Counted from the stretch's first letter, positions 35,486 to 47,721 are shown. The stretch is DNA of 64,000 nucleotides from Pyrus communis (GCF_963583255.1 NC_084817.1:16659989-16723988), one strand, 5' to 3'. Notes: generated by a model from the letters alone, not told the origin. A program made the numbers and translations.

Positions 35486-36309
35486 AATGTCCCCACACCT
35501 ATTGGGCTACTCACAGGAAAAGGCAGCAGGTGTAGAGATTTTCTTGCTTTAGGAAACATAGGATTGTTTCCTACTTTGACATAGATTTCCTCTTTAATTG
35601 GAAATTAGATCCTTCTAGGAAAGGGAAATAAATCACTTTTAAAGTCTATTTAAGTCTACCTTAAGTAGATGATTAAATCAACTTCAAAAAGCAATTTATT
35701 CTACCATACAAGAGAGAGAGAGAGAGAGAGAAAATTAGAGGATATTTGTTCCTTTCCCCGAGCAATCTTCTACACTTATCCATGCAAATGACTGTTTTTT
35801 GTTGCTTTCTTCGTCTTCTCTACACCGTACCAAGGTAAGAAAAATTTAATTTTCCTTGTCTTCTTCTTGGATAGTGCTGTCACAGGGTAGCCGTCGAGGT
35901 GGTGCGGCATGTCGGCTGGCAGGGGCTAGGAGTTGGTTCAGTATAGGCCGAGGAAGTGCTGTGGTAGGGACCACTGCTTAGGCTACTTGACTTGGCTAAA
36001 GCCAAGGGCAGCTTGTGTGGCTGGGACAGCGGATTGAGGCGCTGGGCCGCAATGCTAGGTGAGCCGCATGGCTCATGTCCTTTAGGCTCTTGGACCTGAC
36101 TCGGGCCAAGCTGGCGATTAAGAGAAATGAGAAGGTTGCGGGCCTCATGGGCTATTGGAATACTGGGCATGCAGCCTCCTGTCTGCTGGTCTAAGAGAAA
36201 AAAATGAAGGAAAAGCTAGTATGGGTTGAGCTCCCCTGCTGAGTACCGTGAATGGCGTTAGTTGCTTAGTCCTCTTCGATAGGAGAAAGGTGGGTTGTTC
36301 TTAAGAGAT
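35486..36309. other. Tat element 3' spacer with (AG)n run
   Basis: Immediately inside the LTR is AATGTCCCCACACC, the complement of a likely polypurine tract (GGTGTGGGGACATT). An (AG)n microsatellite lies at 35710-35732. A 96-residue minus frame at 35880-36170 has no recognised relatives. Confidence 0.55.
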
Positions 36310-37780
36310 GAGGTAAAAAAGATCAAAGTGGATGCATTGGCTTATCTGATCACTATCGTGGAGCCTACTACGAATGAAGGTGGAAATAATAGATCTTTTT
36401 AGCCTGCTCAAGAGATGTCGGTTGAGAAAAAACTGAAGACTTCCTCCACTACTCATGAGGGTTCACCTGCTGCCGAAAGGCTTGTGATTGACATAACTTC
36501 TTCTAATGGGAAGAAAAATGAGGCTTTTAGATCTGAACCTGTAGCGCCTACCATGTCGAGAATGGCTAGTATGATTGCTGATAGGATTGTTCAACATAGA
36601 GGTCATGTCATACCCCCAATGCCGAAGTCTATACCAAGACGTCCGTTGCGAGCCAATTCTAGTTCACCTTTGGAAAGGCTTGCTATTATGAAGAGCAATA
36701 AGGTGGACTCTGCTGCTAAAATGGTGCCAAGGCCCATTCCCTCTGCTGCTAAGAGTGAGTCACCTGCTAGGGAGACTGGTCGTATGGGCAACTGTGAGAA
36801 ATCTACTAAGCCTGCTTCTAAGGAGGCTGCTGAGATCTGTGCTCTTTTAAAAACAAATCTTCTTGAAGACATAGATGTTTGTGCCAAGTTTGTTGATGGC
36901 TCTAGAAAAGTTATTTGCCCAAGTTACTTTGCAAAGCATACGACCGAGTATAGAAAGATTGCTCTACTTGCAAGATCTAGAAGACGGTTATCCTGGCAGT
37001 TGAGTCTATGCTCTTTGGCCAAAAGGATACCAAGGCTGCCAAAGAGGTGGCAAAGGTTGTGGCAACTGAAGTTTACTTTTCTGCCGAGAAGATCAAGAGG
37101 TTAGAATCTAAGCTCGTCGCTTTCAAGGGGTCTAACATCTCTGCCAACACCTCTCTGCAACTTGAGACCGCTCACTAAGAGATCGTTGACTTGAAGACTA
37201 GGCTTGACATGATCCAAGTTCAGTATGAAAGTGCAGACAATGAGATCAGATGTTACATACCTTAGATTCAAGATCTTGAACGTGCCGTTTTTTAGCTTCT
37301 TTCCGCTGCTTATGCAAAGGATGAAGAGTTAATTGCTACTTATAACCAAGTGATCCACTTTAAGAAAGTTGTTGATAGGCTTAAACCTCAAGTGTTGGAA
37401 CTCCAAGGTACGCTGAAAATCAACAAAAGTTTAAAGAAATAAGTGGATGAGCTACAACGCGTCCATGTTGGTCTACTTGATGAGAACGAGCAGCTGAATG
37501 GTGAGAAGGCTGAGGTTGAGGCTTTGCTTATAAAGAGTCATCCCAATTTCTACAAGCTGGGTTATGTAGGTCATCTCTTTGGTAGGCCGTCTAACTTCAA
37601 GTTTGCTGGGAAAGACTTCGAAACCTTCTCTATTTCTCCAGAAGACTTGCTTGCCTTTACTTTTAAGGCTTTCATTGGTGAAGTAGTCGAAGAATTTGGT
37701 GCCTAGGTTAAGGCAGCTGGGGATGAAGCACTAGATGGTGCTACTCCTGAGGGTGTCATGGCTGCTGAAGGTGTGGCGAT
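36310..37780 (+). pseudogene. Antisense ORF of Tat-lineage element (coiled-coil protein), broken
   Basis: Opposite in strand to gag-pol and placed between integrase and the 3' LTR. Frame 1 is open from 36415 to about 36975 (MSRMASMIADRIVQHRG, CAKFVDGSRKVICPSYFAKH), with a TAG just upstream at about 36403. A frameshift near 36975 moves the coding frame. The rest (KDTKAAKEVAKVVATEVY, EIVDLKTRLDMIQVQYESA, YNQVIHFKKVVDRLKPQVLE) is a heptad-rich coiled coil with at least three in-frame stops. It is followed by an open stretch at 37443-37706 (GYVGHLFGRPSNFKFAGKDF, FSISPEDLLAFTFKAFIGEV). I recognise this as the antisense ORF widespread in Tat elements of Rosaceae; its function is unknown to me. Decay here matches that of the host element. 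Confidence 0.75.
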
Positions 37781-39082
37781 CAAGTAGTCGTGGAACGTCC
37801 AAGCTGCTGAGGAGTAGTCTTCTATGTAGTCTTTAAAATTTTCTTTGTTTTCCTTGTTGCTTTTACTTTGCTTGAACTCCTTCGGTCTTTGCTAGTAGTT
37901 TATCAATTTTGCTAGAAATTTAATAAACTTGTTTCCTTAGCTTTTCTCCATCTTCACTTCATTTATTCATGCCCTAACCTTTAGACTTTATAGACCAGTG
38001 GCAGGCACGCTACTTTTCTATAAGTAGATGGGTCGCGTAGCTTATGCAACCGTAAGTGTTAGTGTAGAACTTTGCAAAGTTGTTAGCCATAAGGTCGGCA
38101 GCTGGACACCTTACTTACAAAAGCAGACAAGTCTACATGACCACTAGGCTATTAACCTTGGCTTTCTCCAATTCCGTAGGTTGTGTAACAAGCATCATAA
38201 CACTTCAGTACTTGGTGTAGGTCATTCCGGGCTTGGCAGAGGTTAAGCTTATCGACTACGTAGCATGTCGGCAGTATATAAAGCTTCATATATGTACACT
38301 AGCTTGTTTAACCTTTCATAAGAATATGCGGTTGTATAAGTCTAGCACGACTTTACTACTCGAAGGGCAAGTCGTAGGCAGTCTTTCGGTAACCGTAGGC
38401 TACCTTAATGCACTTGATAGCAGCTTTAGGATTCTAGGGCAGCCGCCTATAGAGCGTACTGCGTAATGTGCCTCCTCTGTCTTTGAGGCCCGGCTCCTCA
38501 CGGATTAGGCCAAGAGACCCAAAATCCTTCAGTTAGCTAAGCCTTGAAAAAAACCATTATGGCTAGTTCTAGGAATCCCGGTGCAAGCCATGGTGCACCT
38601 AGTTATACTAGGACAGCTCGACTCATCCACGTTTGGATATTCGAAGTGTAAGTTTATCATCCCACCTTGGAGAGCAAACCCATATGGGCGTTTGGAATTG
38701 GTTTACCCTCTCGCACTAAAGAGCAATTAGTTTATCTTCTCACACTGGAGAGTAGACCGAGATGGGTGTCGAAAAATTGGTTTACCCTCTCGCACTAGAG
38801 AACATGATTGGTCCATTAAGGGGTGCAATTCTTGCGATGAGTCCCTAAGAAAGGGGCGGTCTTCTTTTGAAGTGCAAGAGTGATCAGTTGTTGTATGCTA
38901 AGTTGTAGATTACTTCTGAAATCCTCATCAAAATGAACAAGAACTTAGCTGCAAGGTAAGAATTGCATAACAACTGGATAGTCCTTAGCTTACGAGGTGG
39001 TGCCCGTCGAGCTACTTGAGTCTTCGAGCTTTGATGTGGCGGGAGGTCACACATGGTTCTTCCTCATAATGTAGGCATTCCA
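37781..39082. other. Tat element spacer downstream of integrase
   Basis: No gene. Contains the short repeat array at 38653-38815 and a 77-residue plus frame (38233-38466) that I do not recognise. Confidence 0.5.
38653..38815. repeat. Imperfect short tandem repeats
   Basis: Four units starting TTTA(C/T)C(C/T)TCTC(G/A)CACT near 38653, 38702, 38731 and 38781 (the first diverged), alternating about 49 and 29 bp. They contain GGAGAGCA/GGAGAGTA and ATATGGGCG/GATGGGTG stretches. Confidence 0.65.
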
Positions 39083-40228
39083 CTACTTTTTAATCTCTTT
39101 GTCGTTCATGGTAGCGATGGTGTAACTGCCTTTGCCGCTTACTTTACTGTTCTTGTACGGACCTTCCCAAATGGGATCCATCTTTTTGAAGCATTCTCTG
39201 CGGGCAGTGATAAAGGCTTTTCTTAGAACTAGATCTCCAGGTTGGAACTGCCAGATCTTAGCCCTTTTGTTATAGTTGGAGAGGAGTTGCTGCTCGTAGG
39301 GTACCATAAGAGTGATGGTCTGCACACGTTTCTCCTCTGCCTTATGGCCATTTCCTTATTGTTCTGCTTAATGCTTGGTAGTAGAGCGCTGATACTTGGC
39401 ACGATGACATATGAGAGGAATGATTGCTTCTGAACCAAATGCCAAAGGGAAAGAAGTCTCATCAGTGGTGCAATATACCCATAGATATCTAGGGAATTCA
39501 TCTGGCCATTTTCTCTTCTTGTCAGAGTAGGACTTTTTGAGGTAGTTGAGAATCATCTTGTTGGATGCTTCGCCCTGCCCATTGCCTTAATGATATCTCA
39601 GTGTGGACATGTGCTACTTGATGCCATACTTTTGGTATAACTTCACCAAATCTTTGCCCACGAATTACGAGCTGTTGTCAGTGATGATGGATTAAAGATG
39701 CCAAATCGGCAAATAATGTTCCTCCATATGAAGTATGTCCACCTCAGTTGTGGTTGTCATGGGCTTTGCTTCTACCTATTTGGTAAAGTAATCGGTTGCC
39801 ATAATCATCATGCCTCTACCCTCAGTAGCCGGTGGCATTGGCCCTACCAAGTCGATTGCCCATTGCATGAACGGCCAATGACTCATCTGTGGGTATAGCT
39901 CGCTGGCAGGCAGCGCTAGTACAGGTTTATAGCGTTGGCAGCGATCGTACTTTTGCACTAACTCCTTAGCGTCTTCATGCATGGTAGGTTATTAGTAGCC
40001 TACGTTAAGAGCCCTATACACTAAGGATCGGCCTCCGGAGTGATTTCCACAAACGTCTTCGTGGATTGAGCTCAGAACCTTTAGGTTGTCGGGAGACGCT
40101 AGACAGTAGAGATGTGATCCAATGTGGGATCTTCGGGCGAGAATGTCGTTCCACATGTAGTAGCGTGCTGCCTTTATTTGGACCTTTCTAGACTTCAAGC
40201 TTTCCGTGGAGAGTGTGTTATTGACCAC
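39083..40228 (-). pseudogene. Ty3/gypsy integrase, broken
   Basis: N-terminal zinc-binding part at 40228-39992 (IHEDVCGNHSGGRSLVYRAL) and the adjacent finger CQRYKPVLALPASE at 39982. The core starts WAIDLVGPMPPATEGRG with the first catalytic Asp. The second is in ITDNSS near 39660, and the Glu is in NGQGEASNKMILNYL near 39560, so all three DDE positions remain. The C-terminal part at 39325-39083 includes QFQPGDLVLRKAF and DPIWEGPYK, the chain segment that binds DNA. Several stops and shifts between 39775 and 39560 break the frame. Integrase normally inserts the cDNA into host chromosomes. Confidence 0.88.
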
Positions 40229-40439
40229 GTAGTCTATAATAAAACTTTGCCAGTTTAGAGTTGTACTAACTTATGACACTTCGGCAGCCAACTCCTCCTC
40301 CATGCTTGGCTTGTCTAGATATTCCATTGGGATAAAGCATTTTAGTTGGTGGTCGAGGGCGTAGCCTAGGCCAGCTAGTGCGTTCACGTGGGCGTTGTTT
40401 GCCAATGGACTTGAGTGAGGGTGTAAGTCTAAAATACCT

Positions 40440-40745
40440 CAAGTTGCTTCCGTACTTTCTTTAAGTATTACGCCATCCTTGGATGTTTTACCGTGTACTC
40501 CCCAGTAGTCTGGCTGGTGATTAGCTATGAATCGGAATGAATTGCAAGCTTTTTAACCGCCAAGTTTTTTGCCATTCAGAGGCTTATTAGTAAGGCTTCG
40601 TACTCTACTTCATTGTTGGATACCTTAAAGCCTAGAGTAATTGCATGCTCAAGCATCAAACCGTCTAGGGTGATAAGGACCATGCCTGCTTTTGACCCCT
40701 TGTAGTTAGATGCATCGTCGACGTGCAAATGCCAGAAGTCTACAT
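40440..40745 (-). pseudogene. Second (archaeal-type) RNase H of Tat element, broken
   Basis: Reads WHLHVDDASNYKGSKAGMVL, then LEHAITLGFKVSNNEVEYEA and KKLAIHSDS. These are the characteristic parts of the additional RNase H carried by Tat-lineage gypsy elements. The usual NEAEYEAL is NEVEYEAL, so a conserved Ala has become Val. Stops follow LLISL and IHSDS. It lies between retroviral-type RNase H and integrase, as expected. Confidence 0.82.
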
Positions 40746-41089
40746 CGGGCGAAGCAGGCGTGGCTAAGATGTGCTCAGCTACCTTTAGAGCGTCGTTGGG
40801 TCACTCTGTTGAGTCGCCTAGGCTAGGTGTGAAGGCGCGGTAGGGAGTCATGGAGCTAGGGCCATGTTACACATAACAGAAGATGCTCAACTACAGGTAT
40901 CAAGCCGCTCTAAAGCTGAATTATAGAGTAAGGGTCGGCTGGGGCAGTGTGACATGCAGCAAGAGGTGGTGCTCAACTTGCCAATACATATTGCTCCTAT
41001 ATAGAATCTTCTAAGACGACGAAAACAAAACTTGTTCCGAGTGTCCTTCAGTGTTCGTGTGCCCTTAGCGTGCCTTTTGAGCTGAGTTA

Positions 41090-41421
41090 TTGCGTTTGTC
41101 AAAAACACTTTGCACCGTCAGTGTCTGAGCCTTTATCGTCGCATGTCTGGATTGGGCAGAATAGTGCATCATGAGGATGACTGCGTGCGTCTGAAGGTAT
41201 AACTTGAGCTTTTGGGTTGCAACAACTATCACTAAAGTTCATTTTTGAATTTCTGGTAGCTGGTTTTTTGCATCGATGAGAGCTTTTGAACCGTGGAATA
41301 CAGGTAGTTGGGCCCCTATCTCTTCTTGTGTGAAGGTAGAGCTTATTGCTGCTTCAGATGCGGCTGCTTCTCCAGTCATACCTTGAATCTCCTTTAGAGT
41401 AGTAGGGGACTTCATATTCAA
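41090..41421 (-). pseudogene. RT-connection / retroviral-type RNase H remnant
   Basis: Begins MNMKSPTTLKEIQGMTGEAA (end of the RT region) and jumps, by an internal deletion, to EEIGAQLPVFHGSKALIDAK, then KLKLYLQTHAVILM and IKAQTLTVQSVF. The palm and fingers of RT and the protease are missing between here and gag, so the element cannot encode a polymerase. Confidence 0.75.
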
Positions 41422-41439
41422 GATCGCTCAAATTTTCCT

Positions 41440-42500
41440 TAAATGTGCATCAGCGAACCTTGTCCCAAAGTGCATGCTTCTTTGTCAGAGCGAAAGAGTT
41501 TGCCAGAGTTAGATCTTCTTCCATGATCGATTCTCCGAGCAGCGGGTGGTCTGCTCAAAGTTATTTTTGGAAGGCTACTCTAGCTATTAAGTCGTTGCAT
41601 CCGACTATCTTTACCTTCTCTGCTTTGAACCTCTTCACATAGTTGCAAAGCGACTCCTTTGGGTTCTTCTTGACATTGAACAAGTGGTAGGACATTTTCT
41701 TGATCGAGCGATATAATGAATATTCTTTGGTGAAAACCAAAGAAAATTCGTCTAAACTCCAGATAGATTGTGGTGGCAAGGTGTAGAACCAATCTTGCGC
41801 CTTACCTTCTAGAATGGTGGCGAATGTTTTGCACATGAGGTCGTCATTGTTTCGATAAAGGATCATTGCGCTTTGGTAGTGCATTAAGTGTCTCTCCGAG
41901 TCTCCATCCATTTTGAAGGATGTAAAAATGTGGTATGCTAAACTTGCATGGAGGCTTTGCCTGCTCGATCTCGTCTGTGAAGGGTGGCCTGCTTATGTTG
42001 GTCATGTCTTATCATAGTGCTTAGTTAGTGACCTTGTTGCATTGGAAATCGAGCAATCGCTTGGTGAGGAACCTTTCTACTTCTTCTTGAATTTGTCTTT
42101 GTTGGGGGTAATGGAGCTCTCGGCTGCGTCGGTCGTGATCTAATGGTCTAGGCTGCTCTTCTACTTGTTTGGCTTGTCTATGCCACAGCTGCGGTGCATA
42201 TGGTTCGTTCCTAGCAGGCGAGGAAATTCTTCGTAAGCTGCTGGTTGAGCTTACGCCGGACTAAGTGACTGATTTTCTCCATCCTTCGTACTGCCCACTC
42301 CAATATAAGGTGGAAGATGCTCATTGCAAGCCTAAAAGCGAATGAACATTTCGCCTGGAAGGTTAATCATGTTAACTATCAGAGTGTGGCCCCAACCGTG
42401 AATGTATACTGGTATGTGGGCCTAGTTGAGAGTGCACACTTCTCTGCGTGTTAAGACGGGAGTATACGCTATCTCAGGGGCCCAATTGGGAATGTACACT
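41440..42500 (-). pseudogene. Ty3/gypsy gag remnant with peptide repeats
   Basis: The best part is open at 41911-41561: MDGDSERHLMHYQSAMILYR, FATILEGKAQDWFYTLPPQS and NPKESLCNYVKRFKAEKVKI. This is the retrotransposon gag (capsid) domain with its conserved W-F and Y-x-x-x-F pattern. Upstream, about 42480-42340, a degenerate tandem peptide repeat SVHSQLGP / SIHSRLGP / SVYSRLN is encoded by imperfect ~27-bp DNA repeats. The region between is frameshifted and the N-terminus is uncertain. Gag normally forms the cytoplasmic particle that packages element RNA. Confidence 0.8.
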
Positions 42501-43317
42501 GCTCGAACGCTCAATTTGTGGCTGGTCGAGTAGCTACTTGCCAGGATGTTGCTAGAGCAGTTCTTCATCTGGGCACGTTACATCTCGGTGTGCTACAAGA
42601 GCTAATTCACCAAGGTCATCTGTTATGGGAAGGCGCTCGTCAATTCTATGACTTGTCGAGACAAATGTTGTTCTCTACTTGGGTTGGAAGAGCTTGGAAG
42701 GAATGTGTCTCCTTAAGCAGTGGAAGTATGGTAGACTCAGGGTGCGAGATTTAAGTTGGAAAATGTCAAATTCGCGGAGAAATGTGGTGAAAATGCCCTT
42801 GTTCAATCGTAGGCCCATAAATTTGAAGCCGGGACGGTTAAACTAATCTTGGACCGATTTGGGCTACTTGGAAGGCCATGGGAGCAAGCTGGGCCGTGGG
42901 AGCAGGATTGGCCATGGGAATGGGCTGCTCGTCGTGTAGCGTACGTGGGTGCAAGGCTAGGGCTCGGCTTGGCCATGCATTAGGTTCACGTCAGGCTTGA
43001 GTGGCTCGGGCCATCTTGCCTTGGGCTTGGGCCCGTGTGGGCTTGAATGGAAAGGGGTGGTGCCACTCCACTCATCATTGTGTTGAGCCTCGTAGATCGC
43101 CGCAGTCCTAATCCTTGAACGTTGGAATTTACGTTCGTCAAGGTTTCCGAATCTCTTGCCATTGTACTTTTCTTTTACATTTTATCGAAGAATTTTTAAA
43201 AATAAAAATTCCAAGATTAAGAATGTACGAAAAATCTACAAGTGAACAAGAAAACGAAAAACCTTGAATGCGAGAGTCTTCTACGAGTGTTTAATCAAGA
43301 CTCTCAATGAAAGCACC
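42501..43317. other. 5' untranslated region of the Tat element
   Basis: GC-rich leader between gag and the 5' LTR. Next to the LTR, on the minus strand, TTGGTGCTTTCATTGAGAG stands at the primer-binding-site position; I could not assign the tRNA. No gene. Confidence 0.55.
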
Positions 43318-43859
43318 AACAATTATTACCTTAGGTCAAGGCCAAGAGCCTCACGAGACCACGATAAATGGGGGGAGGCTTTGGCCGAAGAACCTCCGAT
43401 GCCAAAGTTAGAATTTTGAGGGAAAAGTATTTGGAGAATTTAGAGAATTTTGCAAAAGGGTTCAACTTGGATTTTTGGAGAAAATGGGGTGATATTTATA
43501 GGGGTATGGCTGGCCCCTTTGGGAGAGATGGGGACCAGCCACTTGGGTGGTTTTTTGGGTGTGATTCACAATTTATTAGCTCATTAATAAATTAATTGGG
43601 TAATAAATCAATTAATTAGCTAATTAATATAATTTGAAAGGAATGGTTTGGGGGTTACCTTGTGGAGAAGATTTGATGAGGATGGATGAAATAGGTTTTG
43701 AATTATTATCTATTTTGAGCACTTTTGACCTTGATTGAGTTATGATTGTCCACTACTCGTGCGTAGGAGTTCCAGTATTCGTCGAGGGTAATTTTGTCCT
43801 TTTTACCCTAGAATTCACGTGTTGCCTCCATACTTTTGTCGATTATTTTTGGCTCCACA
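43318..43859 (-). repeat. 5' LTR of the Tat-lineage element
   Basis: Uninterrupted LTR ending CCACA at 43859. It matches 33145-33231 and 35097-35485. The inner edge is placed by the likely primer-binding site and could be off by some tens of bases. Confidence 0.7.
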
Positions 43860-44463
43860 GTCACCATAGTCTAGAATAACCCCATGCATTGAAAAAGTTG
43901 AGTTGGCAATGGTTGGATTCATACAAATTTCACTAGTTTGTGTCATTTTCCTCTTCTAGGGTTATGAATCCTTTGAACCAAGGGGTCTGCCATGCTTCAG
44001 GGTAGGAGCAGATGATTGGCTAGCCGCAATGTATAGGGATACATGGTAAGGTCCTTCTGGGGTGATGTTACGATGTATGGTATGTACGTTGATCCTTGCA
44101 AGTGCATTTGAGCAATGCTTCATAGACTAGAATACGACGCACTTCAGTTTCAGAGTGGGTAGTGCGGGATCTAAATAAGACATAGTGGGGGTAATCCATG
44201 ACAATTCACAGCATTCTTATCTCCCCCTAACGATGGGAAAATTGTCTCATCGAAGTGACAATCTTCAAAAGGTGCAGTAACGAGATCTCTTGTCAAGGGA
44301 TCTAAGTAGCATGTAATCAATGGAAAATCATAATAGGCATAGGTTCCCATTCTTTTCTAAGGACCCAATAACTAATTGTAATGATAAATGAGGTTGGGTA
44401 GCGATGGGCCTCAACGTGACCAACATGGTTGCATGCAATATTACATAGCCTCAGGCAGATACT
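43860..44463 (-). pseudogene. Copia element A, second copy: integrase-RT linker segment
   Basis: Collinear with 8104-8852 though shortened by internal deletions (matches at GTCACCATAGTCTAGAATAA, GATGATTGGCTAGC and GATCTCTTGTCAAGGGATCT). Coding frames are destroyed. It ends at AGATACT, where the Athila-like element begins. Confidence 0.8.
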
Positions 44464-45663
44464 TGTTATGTTCCTTTCAAGTGCAAATATAAGGATAGTA
44501 TAATGGCACAAGTAAGGGTGTCGAACCACAAGGACTGATTAGACCTCTGCAAATTACTAGCTTTATGAGAATTAAGTCAAAATGCATTCAACTCTCCAAT
44601 CTGCAACTAGGGTTCGTTTTACTCATTTATGATCATCCATTTGATGTGTGGTTGTGATCAAGTACTCCTAATCTGCAACCTAGTTGTGATGTTCGACTTA
44701 GATTACCAAATAAGAATTCATTAAGAACTAGAAAACTTCCAAGAACCAAAGAAAACACGTGATAGGATGTATGCCTAGCAGTTTCTTTATTCATTTGCAT
44801 GTCTACCAAGATTAAGCATAATGTGTACTATAACCTTGATCAAATAATTCATAAGCAGCCCTAATGGTGATCAAACATTAAGATTAACAAACAAATTATA
44901 CTATAAAACCAATGAATTAAACAAGTACATAGATTGGTAGTTTGAATATTTTAACTTCATAACATAGAGTAGGTTTGCAAGGCTACATTAAATTCCCCAG
45001 CTATAAACTCAATTACACAACATGACTACAGAATATATAAATATCAAGAGCAACATGAGTGAAATTAAAGTTCATAGAAGAAACCCCCTTGAAGCAATTC
45101 TGATGTTGAAATCCTTCAAGAACAGCGCGACTGTGTGGTTTCTTCGATGGTAGCGGATGGTGAAGGGAAATAGGGTTTTGTTTCTGGAAGAAAGACCAAA
45201 TAAAGAGAAAAGAGAGAGAGAGCTTTGGGCGACCCCCAAGGGGGCTTGAAAAAAAGTGATCTGAAACCCTAGTATTTATAGGCTAAATTGGGTTGTAGCT
45301 GATTGCAAGGTGATCCCAACCATTAAGCCAAAGTTTTGAACGTTTTTCCTTATTTGACTCCTCCAAATCAGGCTAGATATTCCAATTCCTTTCCCATTCT
45401 ACTCCTGGTCTTCTAACAAGCCATATTCATCTTGGATTCTTTATTTAGGCTTCAAAACAGGGCACTAAACTTCTTTCCACGTTTGAATAAGGGTCAACCC
45501 CAAAAATGGTATGTTTTCACTTCTTTTGCCTTCAAATTGATCCTAAAATACATGTAATTGCCCACTAACACAAAATAAGGTAAAATGCAACCAATTTAAC
45601 TCAAAAACATCACAAAGAGGCTAGAAATGGATGGTATATATGCATGAAATATATGAGTCATCA
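44464..45663 (-). repeat. 3' LTR of the Athila-like element
   Basis: 1200 bp. It lacks about 165 bp present in the other LTR (after CTAGCTTTATGAGA) but keeps about 22 bp lost from it (CCTTGATCAAATAATTCATA). LTRs were identical at insertion, so both gaps are later deletions. Confidence 0.85.
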
Positions 45664-47215
45664 AATACCCCCAAACCTGGTTTTTGCTAGTCCTCGAGCA
45701 AAACTATAACTAAAAACACACAAAAACAATAAAATCTAACTATACCACTTTCACTGGCTAAACGATTGCAGTGAGCATGTGCAACAAGCCTTTCAACCTC
45801 TAGGTGTCCCTAGTCGGAGGAGTTATGTCTCCTAAGGGTTTACAGTGACGATGCCCACAAACATCTATAGACTCTGCAAACAAATTGGTTAAAGCTTACT
45901 TGAAACAAACTAATAAGAACCAATACAAGCTTAGTCATACATCCAAACCAAAAGTCTGCCACTTCAAAGAATTGTATCATATGTAGAGTGTAAAAATATT
46001 ACTCCGTGCCTCATGACTTCAAAGACACCATACTCAAATGCTAAAGATAGAATTCGCCTCACTCTATTCCTCAGAGATATCACTCAAATTTTCACTCAGA
46101 TCATAAGGTGTAGTCTCTTGACAAACATATGTGAGTGAAATTATGTAAAAGGGAATCAAAATTCTCACATATGAAATATGAAATAAAAGCACAATTTTTG
46201 AACATATCTCATGAAATGAATCAAACACTAAGAATATGGATAACACACATACTTACCATCACCTATGAATACATCCCCAAAGATCAGCTAGGTCTTTTAC
46301 AGGGTTATAACGTAAGGCTTAGGCTATGGGCTATGCAAGAAAGGATAGGAAATACTAAAGCTTCGGACATACCAAAGTATCTTTGTTATGAAATAAGCAG
46401 GCTCTTCACTTGAATTGGCCTCTGTTATTTGTTCTTGGCGTCCAGGTCCCATGTATGATAGTGAAAGGATTTGGAAATTGCATTTTCTTTGACATGTCTT
46501 TTTTTTTTCTTTTCTTCTTTTTTTCTTTGCATTTCTCTTTTTATTTTGGAACTTCTTTTATTTTGTAATTCCAGCACATGTTACCTCGGTACACGCTACT
46601 TTTTTGATGTATAGCTCAATCATTATCTTTGTCTTCATCACTTTGGTATTCCCCAAACTATAGGATATGGCTGTAATGGGCTAAGATGGGTAAGGTTTGG
46701 TGTGGGTGATGAAAGAACTAGGCTAAAAGTGTTTGGTTGCAACAAGGGTGAATGGAGCACACAAAGGGATGGGAATTAGGCCTTTTAGTGGTTAAAACAT
46801 GCATAGCCTAACATCATCTCAATGAGTTCATTCATAGGTGATAATAAACACATGGTATCTACAACATAGGACTATTCTTAGCATTCAATCACAGAAATAA
46901 TGAGATCATTTAAAGTGAAATTGAAAGAAAAAGATAGGAGCAGAACACTTTAAACCCTCTCAAAGAAGCAAATAGGCTCAAAATAACTCACTAGGGTAGT
47001 CTCCAAAATTTGAGCATGATACTTTTACCATCATAATTCCAAGAGTAACAGCTTTGTAAAAGAAAATAAGATACGAAACTTTTTCATGACAACACTGTAG
47101 CTTTGTTTGTAAGCATAGCCCTCATATACATTCACATTAGTAAGCAAAGGCAAACTTAACCAAAACTAAAAACAAATGAAAATTTTCAATCCCACACCCC
47201 CAAACCTAAACTAAG

Positions 47216-47229
47216 CATTGTCCTCAATG
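47216..47229 (-). other. Conserved CATTGAGGACAATG motif before the polypurine region
   Basis: Imperfect palindrome CATTG-AGGA-CAATG. The same 14 bases occur at 62365-62378 in the other Athila-like element, in the same position relative to coding end and G-rich tract. Confidence 0.7.
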
Positions 47230-47337
47230 CTTAAAAATGAATGGAATGCATGCAATGCAAATAGGCAGAGTGTGTCGAATGGAGATAAAATAAAACTAAA
47301 ATACACGAATAAAATGAAAGAACACAAACCCAACTAG

Positions 47338-47372
47338 GTTGCCTCCTAGCAAGCGCTTTCTTTAATGTCGAT
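47338..47372 (-). other. Remnant of conserved coding end (TLKKAL..RQP)
   Basis: On the minus strand one frame reads TLKKALARRQPS. The equivalent place in the 56518 element reads TIKKALLGRQPN (60036-60065). I take this as the relic of the last residues of an ancestral ORF, kept in both deletion derivatives. Confidence 0.6.
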
Positions 47373-47721
47373 GCAAGACGCGGTGGGTATGATGGATGAA
47401 CACCTAGGGTGGCAGGAAGTCAAGGTACCTCCGAACCTTGGTCGGAAGAAGTGGTTTCTTTTGAGGGACTTTGAATATAGTGCATTGAATTTCCGCACGG
47501 CCTTGATTGTGATGGTGTTTTGGTCTCTCCTTACAAAGAAGCAGATCCTTAAAAAAATTTCAAGATGTGGCTAGAGCAATGATTTCAATGTATGAGTTTG
47601 TGGCTGCTAAGGATGAATGAAATTCGTTCAGGGCAGCAATCTTATCATCTAGCTCCGAATCTTTTTTCTTATGCTGAATGGGCAGGAATGATTTGTCATC
47701 CAACTTCAATTTGTTTTCCTC

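Larger units (their letters stand above)
33091..43859 (-). mobile_element. Tat-lineage Ty3/gypsy retrotransposon, degenerate, with antisense ORF
   Basis: The first block copy is continuous at the matching point (GTCAC, 8104-8108), fixing both insertion ends. Terminal bases are TGTGG and CCACA; flanks ATCAT and GTCAC are a decayed target duplication. In minus orientation the order is 5' LTR (about 43318-43859), gag (about 42500-41440), an RNase H part with protease and RT mostly deleted (41421-41090), a second, archaeal-type RNase H (40745-40440), integrase (40228-39083), a long spacer with an antisense gene remnant (36310-37780, plus strand), then the 3' LTR (33091-35485). That LTR is interrupted by another solo LTR. 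Two RNase H domains plus a 3' antisense ORF is the hallmark of Tat-group elements. Confidence 0.85.

Noticed and set aside
36415..37706. Host gene encoding a coiled-coil protein
   Set aside because: It lies inside the Tat element, between integrase and LTR, and shows decay similar to gag-pol; an element-borne antisense ORF fits better.
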